From the NCBI GenBank assembly GCA_947089145.1, contig CAMUJH010000008.1:27316-91315 (forward strand): DNA of 64,000 nt, read 5' to 3'. The DNA is from an uncultured Hungatella sp. (lineage in GTDB: Bacteria > Bacillota > Clostridia > Lachnospirales > Lachnospiraceae). Below, piece after piece: positions 1-7,507 of the stretch. Numbering within the stretch: the first letter of the stretch is position 1; every line of letters starts with the position of its first letter. Position numbers and translations under genes: made by a program. The notes below the pieces were generated by a model, which was not told the origin of the DNA, made no database searches, and saw only the letters and a program-made list of their open reading frames with translations.

Positions 1-486
1 ACGGCGGTATCCCCGGCCAGAATCTTCTTTCATAATATAATTAAATTTCTCTTCCATCGTTTTAGCCTGTTTGGCGGACACGAACTTGCCAATAGGTTTC
101 GAGGGAGCGCTGAATGCCGGATCAGTTTCATCCACCCTTACCTGGGTTATCATGGTGGCAACCGGGATGTTCTCAATACCCCGGTTCAGCATTTCCTCCC
201 TTAAAGCATTCTGCAAGTCATACCCTATGTAGGCCTGGCTCATGGCAACGCATACGGACAAGGGCGTGTTAGGCTGGTCAGCATCCTCATGAGTCAAGGC
301 AATCATGGCGTTATTTACCATGCCTACCTGGGGTCCGTTTCCATGGGCGACTACAACTTCGCATCCTTCCTCAATCAAATCCACAATAGCTTTAGCCGTA
401 ATCTTTACGGCCTTCATCTGTTCAGGAAGCGTGTTGCCCAGCGCATTTCCGCCAAGGGCAATGACGATTCGTTTCTTCTTTGACAT
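1..486 (-). CDS. arcC: Carbamate kinase, N-terminal 162 residues (cut by window edge)
   Basis: Carbamate kinase transfers phosphate from carbamoyl phosphate to ADP, giving ATP, CO2 and ammonia in the cytoplasm. Reading leftward from the ATG at 486, the protein begins MSKKKRIVIALGGNALGN, the family's glycine-rich N-terminal motif, and continues with HGNGPQVG, EDADQPNTPLSVCVAMSQ and, at the edge, MKEDSGRGYRR; all are recognisable carbamate kinase segments. The frame is open to base 1, so the C-terminal half lies outside the window. It is the last gene of the leftward ygeX-ygeY-ygeW-arcC run, 97 bases after ygeW. The context suggests that the carbamoyl group released by YgeW is used here for substrate-level ATP formation. 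The assignment is firm; the pathway role is inferred from gene order. Confidence 0.93.
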   Translation of the reverse strand, partial: MSKKKRIVIALGGNALGNTLPEQMKAVKITAKAIVDLIEEGCEVVVAHGNGPQVGMVNNAMIALTHEDADQPNTPLSVCVAMSQAYIGYDLQNALREEMLNRGIENIPVATMITQVRVDETDPAFSAPSKPIGKFVSAKQAKTMEEKFNYIMKEDSGRGYRR

Positions 487-583
487 AACGTTCCATTCCT
501 TTCAAAAAATACCGCAGGCATTTGCAAAACGGAAAGCTTCGAGACAACTTCGGTTTTCACAAATGCCTGTATATCAGTACAGA

Positions 584-1777
584 TTATTTAAACACTCTTG
601 GGGTCCCTTTTTCTTCCAGCTTTTTGAGAACGTCAGCCGGGTCGGCAAATTTTGCAAGGAAAATCATGGCTGCAATAATATAAGGCTTAAAGCTGGCCTC
701 CTTGTAAAGCGGATCTCTGTAGCGGTCGAATACCGTCGCATCCACTTCCCCCTCTTCGCAGCTGACGCCGGAGATATCCGCCGGGAGGCAGTGCATATAA
801 AGGGCCTTTCCGTTCTTCGTAGTGGCCATAAGCTCTTCTGTGCAGGCCCAGTCCTTGTGCTGCGCATTCTGAGCCAAAAGTTCCTTCTCCAGAGCCTTGA
901 TGCCTTCCGTGTCGCCGTTGCCGTAAAGTTCTGTCCTTTTCTCCATGGCTGCAAATGGAGCCCAGCTTTTTGGATATACGATGTCAGCATCTCTAAAGGC
1001 TTCTGCCATGCTGTTAGTCTTGGTAAATGAGCCGCCGGATTTCTTCGCATTGGCAGCAGCCACTTCCTCAACCTCCGGGAACACCTCATAGCCTTCCGGA
1101 TGAGCCAGCACCACGTCCATGCCAAAGCGGGTCATCAGTCCGATAACGCCCTGGGGAACAGACAGGGGCTTCCCGTAGGAGGGAGAGTAAGCCCAGGTCA
1201 TGGCCAGCTTTTTGCCCTTTAAATTCTCAACGCCGCCGAACTCGTGGATAATGTGGAGCATATCGGCCATGGCCTGCGTAGGATGGTCGATATCGCACTG
1301 CAGGTTAACCAAAGTCGGCTTCTGCTCCAAAATGCCGTCTTTATTGCCCTGTGTCACGGCGTCAACCACTTCGTGCATATATTTGTTGCCTTTTCCGATG
1401 TACATGTCATCACGGATGCCGATGACGTCAGCCATGAAAGAGATCATGTTGGCAGTTTCGCGGACTGTCTCGCCGTGCGCCACCTGAGATTTGCCTTCAT
1501 CCAGATCCTGAACCTCCAGTCCCAGCAGATTGCAGGCGGAAGCAAATGAGAAACGGGTGCGGGTAGAGTTGTCACGGAACAGAGAAATGCCCAGACCGCT
1601 TTCAAACACCTTGGTGGAAATGTTGTTTTCTCTCATGAAACGAAGGGCATCAGCGACGGTGAACACTGCTTCCAGCTCCTCGTCCGTCTTCTCCCAGGTA
1701 AGGAAAAAGTCGCCGTTGTACATGTCCTTAAAGTTTAATTTATTTAATTTGTCAATATAATCCTGTAATGTTTTCAT
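584..1777 (-). CDS. ygeW: Knotted carbamoyltransferase YgeW
   Basis: This is a 397-residue protein of the aspartate/ornithine carbamoyltransferase superfamily, matching the YgeW branch in length and motifs. The carbamoyl-phosphate loop NSTRTRFSFA lies near residue 70, HPTQAMADML near residue 165 and the MHCLPAD motif near residue 330. YgeW enzymes have no settled textbook substrate; in the purine/urate loci they are thought to work in the phosphorolytic direction on a ureido or carbamoyl intermediate, handing carbamoyl phosphate to ArcC. The ATG is preceded by an AGGAGG-type ribosome binding site. It sits between ygeY and arcC in the leftward operon. Ordinary ornithine or aspartate carbamoyltransferase is less likely given the neighbours, and no arginine or pyrimidine synthesis genes are nearby. 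Confidence 0.93.
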   Translation of the reverse strand: MKTLQDYIDKLNKLNFKDMYNGDFFLTWEKTDEELEAVFTVADALRFMRENNISTKVFESGLGISLFRDNSTRTRFSFASACNLLGLEVQDLDEGKSQVAHGETVRETANMISFMADVIGIRDDMYIGKGNKYMHEVVDAVTQGNKDGILEQKPTLVNLQCDIDHPTQAMADMLHIIHEFGGVENLKGKKLAMTWAYSPSYGKPLSVPQGVIGLMTRFGMDVVLAHPEGYEVFPEVEEVAAANAKKSGGSFTKTNSMAEAFRDADIVYPKSWAPFAAMEKRTELYGNGDTEGIKALEKELLAQNAQHKDWACTEELMATTKNGKALYMHCLPADISGVSCEEGEVDATVFDRYRDPLYKEASFKPYIIAAMIFLAKFADPADVLKKLEEKGTPRVFK

Positions 1778-1902
1778 ATATCCTCCTGATAAGCTTTATA
1801 GTAATTATTTAAATAAAATGGATTTGCATGGATTCAGTAGGCCAAGTGCGCCCGCCAGGCTTTCATGTGCGGCGGTGCGCCTTCTGCCGGGCGTATGCAG
1901 GC

Positions 1903-3219
1903 TTACTCTGCAAAATACTCTGCAGGAAGGGCCGCATACACGGCTGCGCAGGTAACCAGATCCTGCTTCCAGGTCTTCTCATTGGGAGCATGAGCCTGTG
2001 CCTCTGCACCTGGTCCAAAGCCGATGCATGGAATCTTGTTTCTTCCCATGATCGAAACGCCGTTGGTGGAGAACGTCCATTTGTCAGTCAGAGGGCGGGC
2101 CTGGCGCATTTCCAGAGTCTCTTGGGCGCCGATTCTCTTGTCTCCGTAAAGGCTTATGTAGGCGCTTTCCAGAGCCTTGGTCACCTTGTGATCCTTGGGA
2201 ATGGCCCAGGTGGGGAAGTAGCACTCAATCTCATACACGCATCCGGTATAGGACGGGCGGTCATAGTTGTACATGGACACTTTCACGTCGTCACCGTACT
2301 TTTTCACGCTGGGAAGGGAGCGGATCTCTTCCAGGCAGCTTTCCCATGTCTCGCCGAAAGTCATGCGGCGGTCTAAAGATACGGAGCAGGAGTCAGCAAC
2401 TGCGCAGCGGCTTGGGGAGGTGTAGAAAATCTGGGAGGTGGTAATCGTGCCTCTTCCAAGGAACCTGGCCTCTTCCCAGTCCTTGTTGTACTTGGGGTCA
2501 AGCATTTTTACAAGGCCTTTGATTTCTGTCTTGTCGTCTGCGTCATTTTCATTTAAAGCCCGGATGTCCTGAAGAATGTCGGCCATTTTATAGATGGCAT
2601 TGTCTCCTCTTTCCGGTGCGGAGCCGTGGCAGGAAACGCCTCTTACATCCACCCTGATTTCCATGCGCCCTCTCTGGCCGCGGTAAATGCCGCCGTCCGT
2701 AGGTTCCGTGGATACCACAAATTCTGGGCGGACTTTATCTTCGTTAATAATGTACTGCCAGCAAAGCCCGTCACAGTCTTCTTCCTGCACGCTTCCCACT
2801 ACCATAACCTTGCAGCCTTCAGGAATCAGATTCAAGTCTTTCATAATCTTTGCGCCGTATACAGAAGAGACAATGCCGCCGCACTGGTCGGAAACTCCGC
2901 GTCCGCCGATTTCTGTCTCATTTTCATAACCCTCATAAGGGTCAAAATCCCAGTTTTCGATATTTCCGATGCCCACAGTATCAATGTGCGCATCATAGGC
3001 AATGATCCTGTCCCCGGTTCCCATGTATCCGATAACATTGCCTTGGGGATCAATCTGAACCTCATCAAACCCGACCTTTTTCATTTCAGCAGCAATGGTT
3101 TCTATATGAGCTTTTTCGTCACAGCTCTCCCCTGGATTTTTTACAATTGCTCTTAAAAACGCATTCATATCCCCGCTGTAATTCTGGGCGGCTTCCTTGA
3201 TTTTTGCAAAATCTGACAT
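1903..3219 (-). CDS. ygeY: M20-family hydrolase YgeY
   Basis: This 438-residue member of the M20 metallopeptidase/amidohydrolase family belongs to the YgeY branch found with selenium-dependent molybdenum hydroxylases. Metal-site motifs are visible: YDAHIDTVG near residue 75, [10 protein letters not shown] near residue 108 and the catalytic pair in VQEEDCDG near residue 145. There is no signal peptide, so it should be cytoplasmic. In the published gut urate-degradation loci YgeY is needed late in the pathway and probably cleaves an acyl or carbamoyl group from a diaminopropionate-type intermediate; the exact reaction is inference here. It lies 34 bases after ygeX and 125 bases before ygeW, on the same strand, with a clear GGAG ribosome binding site. 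Confidence 0.92.
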   Translation of the reverse strand: MSDFAKIKEAAQNYSGDMNAFLRAIVKNPGESCDEKAHIETIAAEMKKVGFDEVQIDPQGNVIGYMGTGDRIIAYDAHIDTVGIGNIENWDFDPYEGYENETEIGGRGVSDQCGGIVSSVYGAKIMKDLNLIPEGCKVMVVGSVQEEDCDGLCWQYIINEDKVRPEFVVSTEPTDGGIYRGQRGRMEIRVDVRGVSCHGSAPERGDNAIYKMADILQDIRALNENDADDKTEIKGLVKMLDPKYNKDWEEARFLGRGTITTSQIFYTSPSRCAVADSCSVSLDRRMTFGETWESCLEEIRSLPSVKKYGDDVKVSMYNYDRPSYTGCVYEIECYFPTWAIPKDHKVTKALESAYISLYGDKRIGAQETLEMRQARPLTDKWTFSTNGVSIMGRNKIPCIGFGPGAEAQAHAPNEKTWKQDLVTCAAVYAALPAEYFAE

Positions 3220-3253
3220 AATAGGTATCTCCTTTTATAATTTTTAAATCTGT

Positions 3254-4504
3254 TTAGCTTTCCAAATCCGCAAAGGGCTTTTTCTCAGTCCCGCACAATC
3301 CTTCCCATGTAATCTCGCGGTAGCGTTCCGGGTCGGTGTCGCCTTCGGACGATACAAGAAGGACTTCAGAACCGGAATTCAGCTTCAGCGCATTTTTAAG
3401 CTCTTCATACTGGGGATTGGTCATCAGCGCATGAACCAGGCCCAGAGTTACGGAGCCGGATTCACCGGAAATTACCCGCTCATCATTACCTATGGGAGCG
3501 CCGTAAATGCGCGTCCCGTTGGCGCTTACCCAGTCCGGGCAGGAAACAAATGCGTCCGCATGATTTCTCAAAATATCCCAGGAAACCGTGTTGGGCTCCC
3601 CGCAGGCAAGTCCGGCCATGATGGTAAGCATATCTCCTGTGACATTGACCCGGGTGCCGTCGGCCTGCATTGCGGACTGGTAAAGGCAATCTGCAGCTTT
3701 TGCCTCTACAACCACCATGACTGGCGGATTTTCTCTAAAACGATTGGCAAAATAACCGATTACAGCACCTGCAAGAGAACCTACGCCGGCCTGTATGAAA
3801 ATATGGGTAGGGCGGCTTCCGTCTGCAGAAAGCTGCTGGTCAGCTTCCATGGCAAGAGTGCCGTAGCCCTGCATAATCCATGTGGGAATCTCTTCATACC
3901 CTTCCCAGGCAGTGTCCTGTACCATAATGCCCCGTGTCGTCTCAGAAGCCTCCCTGGCAGCCATGCGGACACAGTCGTCATAGTTAAGATTTTCAATGGT
4001 AACCGTGGCATTTTCCTTGGCAATGTTCTGCAGGCGGGTCTGAGTGGTTCCTTTTGGCATTCTGACTACGCATTTCTGTCCCAGCTTGTTGGCGGCCCAT
4101 GCAACACCCCGGCCATGGTTTCCGTCAGTGGCAGTGAAGAAGGTTGCCTGGCCAAATTCGTCCTTTAAATGCTTAGAAGTGAGGACATTGTATGGAACCT
4201 GGCTTACATCCTTGCCAAGCTCCTGGGCAATATGCCTTGCAATGGCATAAGAGCCGCCCAGTACTTTAAATGCGTTAAGGCCGAACCGGTAAGATTCGTC
4301 TTTTACGTAAAGACGCTTCAGTCCCAGGTACTCAGCCAGACTTGAAAGCCGGGTAAGAGGGGTTACGGAATATTGAGGAAAGCTTTTGTGAAAATCGCTG
4401 GCTTTCTTCATTTCCTTAAGAGACATATTCGGAAGCTGCTTGTCATCGCTCTTCGGAATATGGTTGAGGGTCCACTTAATGGAAGCCCCTTGTGAGTTGC
4501 ACAT
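3254..4504 (-). CDS. ygeX: Diaminopropionate ammonia-lyase
   Basis: This PLP-dependent enzyme splits 2,3-diaminopropionate into pyruvate and two ammonia. The 416-residue protein shows the PLP lysine in GLNAFKVLGGSYA near residue 75, the asparagine-containing TDGNHGRGVAWAA segment, and the phosphate-binding loop QAGVGSLAGAV near residue 245, as expected for the fold-type II family. I chose the ATG at 4504 (protein start MCNSQGASIKW) because a near-perfect AAAGGAGG site at 4513-4520 precedes it; the open frame continues 21 codons upstream but without a suitable site. It is the first gene of the leftward operon, driven by the promoter at 4566-4593. In this pathway it would be the step delivering carbon to pyruvate. 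Confidence 0.95.
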   Translation of the reverse strand: MCNSQGASIKWTLNHIPKSDDKQLPNMSLKEMKKASDFHKSFPQYSVTPLTRLSSLAEYLGLKRLYVKDESYRFGLNAFKVLGGSYAIARHIAQELGKDVSQVPYNVLTSKHLKDEFGQATFFTATDGNHGRGVAWAANKLGQKCVVRMPKGTTQTRLQNIAKENATVTIENLNYDDCVRMAAREASETTRGIMVQDTAWEGYEEIPTWIMQGYGTLAMEADQQLSADGSRPTHIFIQAGVGSLAGAVIGYFANRFRENPPVMVVVEAKAADCLYQSAMQADGTRVNVTGDMLTIMAGLACGEPNTVSWDILRNHADAFVSCPDWVSANGTRIYGAPIGNDERVISGESGSVTLGLVHALMTNPQYEELKNALKLNSGSEVLLVSSEGDTDPERYREITWEGLCGTEKKPFADLES

Positions 4505-4565
4505 GATACAATCCTCCTTTGAAATTGAGCGTTTCAATTGGTTATTATGTCGTCTCCCTAAGGTC

Positions 4566-4593
4566 ATTATAGCATGGAATTTTAAAAAATCAA
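4566..4593 (-). promoter_or_regulatory. Promoter of the ygeX-ygeY-ygeW-arcC operon
   Basis: On the minus strand there is a perfect TATAAT (4566-4571) with an extended -10 TGC (4572-4574), a 16-base spacer and a TTGATT -35 (4588-4593). It lies 62 bases upstream of the ygeX start. The AT-rich block at 4590-4635 abuts its -35 box. Confidence 0.8.
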
Positions 4594-4635
4594 CAGAAAA
4601 ATAAAAAATTTTTATTACGATAAAAAATTATTAAA
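4590..4635. promoter_or_regulatory. AT-rich shared block, putative regulator site (copy 1)
   Basis: This block begins TCAACAGAAAAATAA and contains a dyad at 4612-4626, TTATTA-CGA-TAAAAA. Similar blocks occur at 12769-12803 and 28341-28375. It sits between the divergent -35 boxes of ygeX and the permease gene, the expected place for an activator site or an UP element. In sequence this AT-rich, part of the similarity could be chance. Confidence 0.45.
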
Positions 4636-4640
4636 AATGC

Positions 4641-4669
4641 TTGCAATAAGCGAAAACCCATGATAAGAT
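4641..4669 (+). promoter_or_regulatory. Promoter of the permease-ssnA-ygfK-hydA operon
   Basis: TTGCAA (4641-4646) and TAAGAT (4664-4669) are separated by 17 bases. The AT-rich block lies immediately upstream. Transcription would start near 4676, giving a leader of about 120 bases to the chosen start of the permease. Confidence 0.65.
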
Positions 4670-4798
4670 AGGAGTAATGGGATGTGAATTTGTTAAAATT
4701 TCCCAAAGTATTGGAATCGTCTCCCTGATGAAGATACCAATATGCAGCAGATTAACAAAAAAATCACTGCAGCAGGAAGAGGAGGAGAGAAACAGGAA

Positions 4799-6139
4799 AT
4801 GAATGGAGGAGCAAAGGAACAGACATCCGCTATGTTATTTGATTTGTATGGAAAGCCGTCTGCCAGTCAGGCATTCCCTTTGGCATTGCAGCATGTAGTC
4901 GCCATGATTGTAGGATGCGTGACCCCGGCTATTATTGTAGCAGGGGTGGGAGGGCTTTCTGATAAAGATTCAGTTATCTTGATACAGGCGGCACTGGTAT
5001 TGTCAGCTCTCACCACTCTGGTGCAGCTGTATCCGTTTCAAAAGGGAAAGGTACGGATTGGGTCCGGGCTTCCGGTGATAATGGGCATCAGCTTTGCCTA
5101 CGTACCTACCATGCAGGCCATTGCCGGTGACTTTGGCGTGGGAACAATTTTGGGAGCCCAGATCGTGGGCGGAATCATTGCGGTTCTTGTGGGAATCTTC
5201 ATTAAACAGATTCGGAAGTTTTTCCCGCCTCTGATTACAGGAACCGTGGTGTTTTCCATTGGGCTTTCTCTGTATCCCACAGCTATTAATTACATGGCGG
5301 GAGGAGTGGGAAACCCTCAGTACGGTTCATGGCAGAACTGGGTGATTGCCATTATTACTCTGATTATCGTTACAGGACTGAACCACTACGGAAAAGGGAT
5401 CTGGAAATTGTCTTCTATTTTAATAGGGATTTTTGCAGGGTATGGAGTGGCGCTCCTTTTTGGGATAGTAGATTTTTCCGCGGTTTCCGGAGCGTCTTTC
5501 TTTCAGCTTCCCATGCCTCTGCATTTTGGAGTGGTTTTTGAACCCTCAGCCTGCGTTGCAATTGGGATTCTGTTTGCCATCAATTCCATTCAGGCGATTG
5601 GGGATTTTACAGCTACCACCACGGGCGGTATGGACAGAATGCCAACAGACGAGGAGCTGAACGGCGGTATTGTGGCTTACGGGTGCTGCAACATTATAAG
5701 CGCGCTGTTTGGAGGGCTTCCTACTGCTACTTTCAGCCAGAATGTAGGGATCGTATCTTCTACTAAGGTAGTGGCCAAGAGGGTGTTCGGCATGGCGGCA
5801 GGGATTCTTTTGGTTGCAGGGCTGATTCCCAAATTTTCTTCGGTGCTGCTGACGATCCCCAACTGCGTTTTAGGCGGGGCTACTGTGTCCGTGTTTGCTT
5901 CGATTGCCATGACAGGAGTGAAACTGATTACGGCTGCTCCTATGGATTATCGGAATACCACCATTGTCGGGCTGGCTGTTGCGTTGGGAATGGGGATTAC
6001 GCAGGCCAATGCGGCGCTGGGGAGTTTCCCGGCCTGGGTCACAACAATTTTTGGAAAATCGCCGGTGGTATTGGCTACAATAACGGCAATTGTGCTGAAT
6101 CTTGTTTTGCCGGGAAGAGATGCAAAAAATACAAAATAA
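4799..6139 (+). CDS. NCS2-family xanthine/uracil (purine) permease
   Basis: This is a polytopic membrane protein of the nucleobase-ascorbate transporter (NCS2) family, 446 residues from the chosen start, with roughly 12-14 hydrophobic segments. Family signatures include ATTTGGMDRMP and the QN-containing motif TATFSQNVGIVSS. Close relatives transport xanthine, urate or uracil by proton symport; next to ssnA, ygfK and hydA a purine such as xanthine or urate is the likely substrate. The start is uncertain: ATG 4742 has no obvious ribosome binding site, while ATG 4799 follows the purine-rich GGAAGAGGAGGAG stretch, although spacing is long. It is the first gene of the rightward operon, 24 bases before ssnA. 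Confidence 0.88.
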   Translation: MNGGAKEQTSAMLFDLYGKPSASQAFPLALQHVVAMIVGCVTPAIIVAGVGGLSDKDSVILIQAALVLSALTTLVQLYPFQKGKVRIGSGLPVIMGISFAYVPTMQAIAGDFGVGTILGAQIVGGIIAVLVGIFIKQIRKFFPPLITGTVVFSIGLSLYPTAINYMAGGVGNPQYGSWQNWVIAIITLIIVTGLNHYGKGIWKLSSILIGIFAGYGVALLFGIVDFSAVSGASFFQLPMPLHFGVVFEPSACVAIGILFAINSIQAIGDFTATTTGGMDRMPTDEELNGGIVAYGCCNIISALFGGLPTATFSQNVGIVSSTKVVAKRVFGMAAGILLVAGLIPKFSSVLLTIPNCVLGGATVSVFASIAMTGVKLITAAPMDYRNTTIVGLAVALGMGITQANAALGSFPAWVTTIFGKSPVVLATITAIVLNLVLPGRDAKNTK

Positions 6140-6163
6140 AAACTTTAAAACGGGAGGATATCT

Positions 6164-7495
6164 ATGCTGATAGTAGGAAATGGAAAATTAGTAACAAGGG
6201 ACAGCAAGTTGCCGTTTATTGAAAACGGCGCCCTGGCCATTGACGGAACGAAAATCGTGAAAGTCGGAACCACGCCAGACTTGAGAAACTTATATAAGGG
6301 CGCTGATTACATAGATGCCAAAAACCGCATTATTATGCCGGCGTTTATTAATACCCATGAGCATATTTACAGCGCTATGGCAAGAGGCTTAAGCATTAAA
6401 GGATATAACCCTAAAGGATTTTTGGATATACTGGATGGCCAGTGGTGGACCATTGACCGGAGACTTACCCTGGAGCAGATCAGGTACAGCGCCATGGATA
6501 CGATGATTTCCTGTATCCGCAATGGAGTTACCACCATATTTGACCATCATGCAAGCTTTGGCCACATTAAGGGCAGCTTGTTTACCATTGCGGAGGCCGC
6601 TAAGGAGCTGGGAATAAGAGCTTGTCTCTGTTATGAGGTTTCGGACAGGGACGGGGCGGAGAAAGCGAAAGAGGCAGTTCTGGAGAACGGGGAATTTATC
6701 CGATTTGCATTGAAAGATGATACGGATATGATTGCAGGGATGATGGGGATGCACGCTCAGTTTACCATTTCGGATGCCACTATGGAATTGGCGGCAGCCA
6801 ATAAGCCGGAGGAGGCAGGATATCATATCCATGTGGCAGAAGGGATTGAGGATCTGCATGACTGTCTGAAAAAGTACGGCAAGCGGATAGCGGATCGGCT
6901 GATGGACTGGAACATATTGGGGAAAAAGACGCTGCTCGGGCACTGTATCTATATTAATTCCCATGAGATGGATTTGATCAGGGATACAGGGACCATGGTA
7001 GTGCACAATCCGGAGTCCAATATGGGAAATGCCTGCGGGTGTCCGCCTGTCATGGAACTGGTTCACCGGGGGATTTTGACAGGGCTAGGAACAGACGGGT
7101 ATACCCATGACATGACGGAATCTTATAAGGTGGCCAACGTGCTTCACAAACACCATTTGTGCGATGCCAATGCCGCCTGGAGCGAAGTACCGGAAATGCT
7201 GTTTAAAAACAATGCCGCCATTGCCGGCCGGTACTTTAAGGCTCCTCTTGGAGTCCTGAAAGAAGGGGCTGCGGCAGACGTGATCGTGGTGGACTATGAT
7301 CCGCCTACTTATTTAGACGAAAATAATATTAACGGCCATATTTTGTTCGGCATGACCGGAAGAGATGTGGTTACCACGATTGGAAACGGAAAAGTCCTTA
7401 TGCAGGACAGGGAAGTCAAGGTGGCGGATACCGAGAAAGTCATGGCAAAATGCAGGGAAGAATCTGCAAAGCTGTGGAAGAACATAAACGGATAG
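6164..7495 (+). CDS. ssnA: Amidohydrolase SsnA (guanine deaminase-like)
   Basis: This is a 443-residue metal-dependent amidohydrolase of the cytosine/guanine deaminase group, SsnA branch. The metal ligands are visible in NTHEHIYSAMARG (HxH motif, near residue 66), HIHVAEG near residue 222, GHCIYIN near residue 262 and LGTDGYTHDM near residue 308. By homology it should deaminate an aminated purine, for example guanine to xanthine, in the cytoplasm. It has a GGGAGGA ribosome binding site just upstream and is followed after only 12 bases by ygfK, so the two are co-transcribed. SsnA with YgfK, HydA and Xdh is a conserved group in E. coli and clostridia. The family call is firm; the substrate is inferred. 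Confidence 0.92.
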   Translation: MLIVGNGKLVTRDSKLPFIENGALAIDGTKIVKVGTTPDLRNLYKGADYIDAKNRIIMPAFINTHEHIYSAMARGLSIKGYNPKGFLDILDGQWWTIDRRLTLEQIRYSAMDTMISCIRNGVTTIFDHHASFGHIKGSLFTIAEAAKELGIRACLCYEVSDRDGAEKAKEAVLENGEFIRFALKDDTDMIAGMMGMHAQFTISDATMELAAANKPEEAGYHIHVAEGIEDLHDCLKKYGKRIADRLMDWNILGKKTLLGHCIYINSHEMDLIRDTGTMVVHNPESNMGNACGCPPVMELVHRGILTGLGTDGYTHDMTESYKVANVLHKHHLCDANAAWSEVPEMLFKNNAAIAGRYFKAPLGVLKEGAAADVIVVDYDPPTYLDENNINGHILFGMTGRDVVTTIGNGKVLMQDREVKVADTEKVMAKCREESAKLWKNING

Positions 7496-7507
7496 GAGGA
7501 GAATAGC

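Noticed and set aside
305-1030. A 241-residue plus-strand open frame overlapping arcC and ygeW
   Set aside because: It lies antisense across two well-supported genes, has no ribosome binding site and encodes low-complexity sequence; it is a shadow frame.
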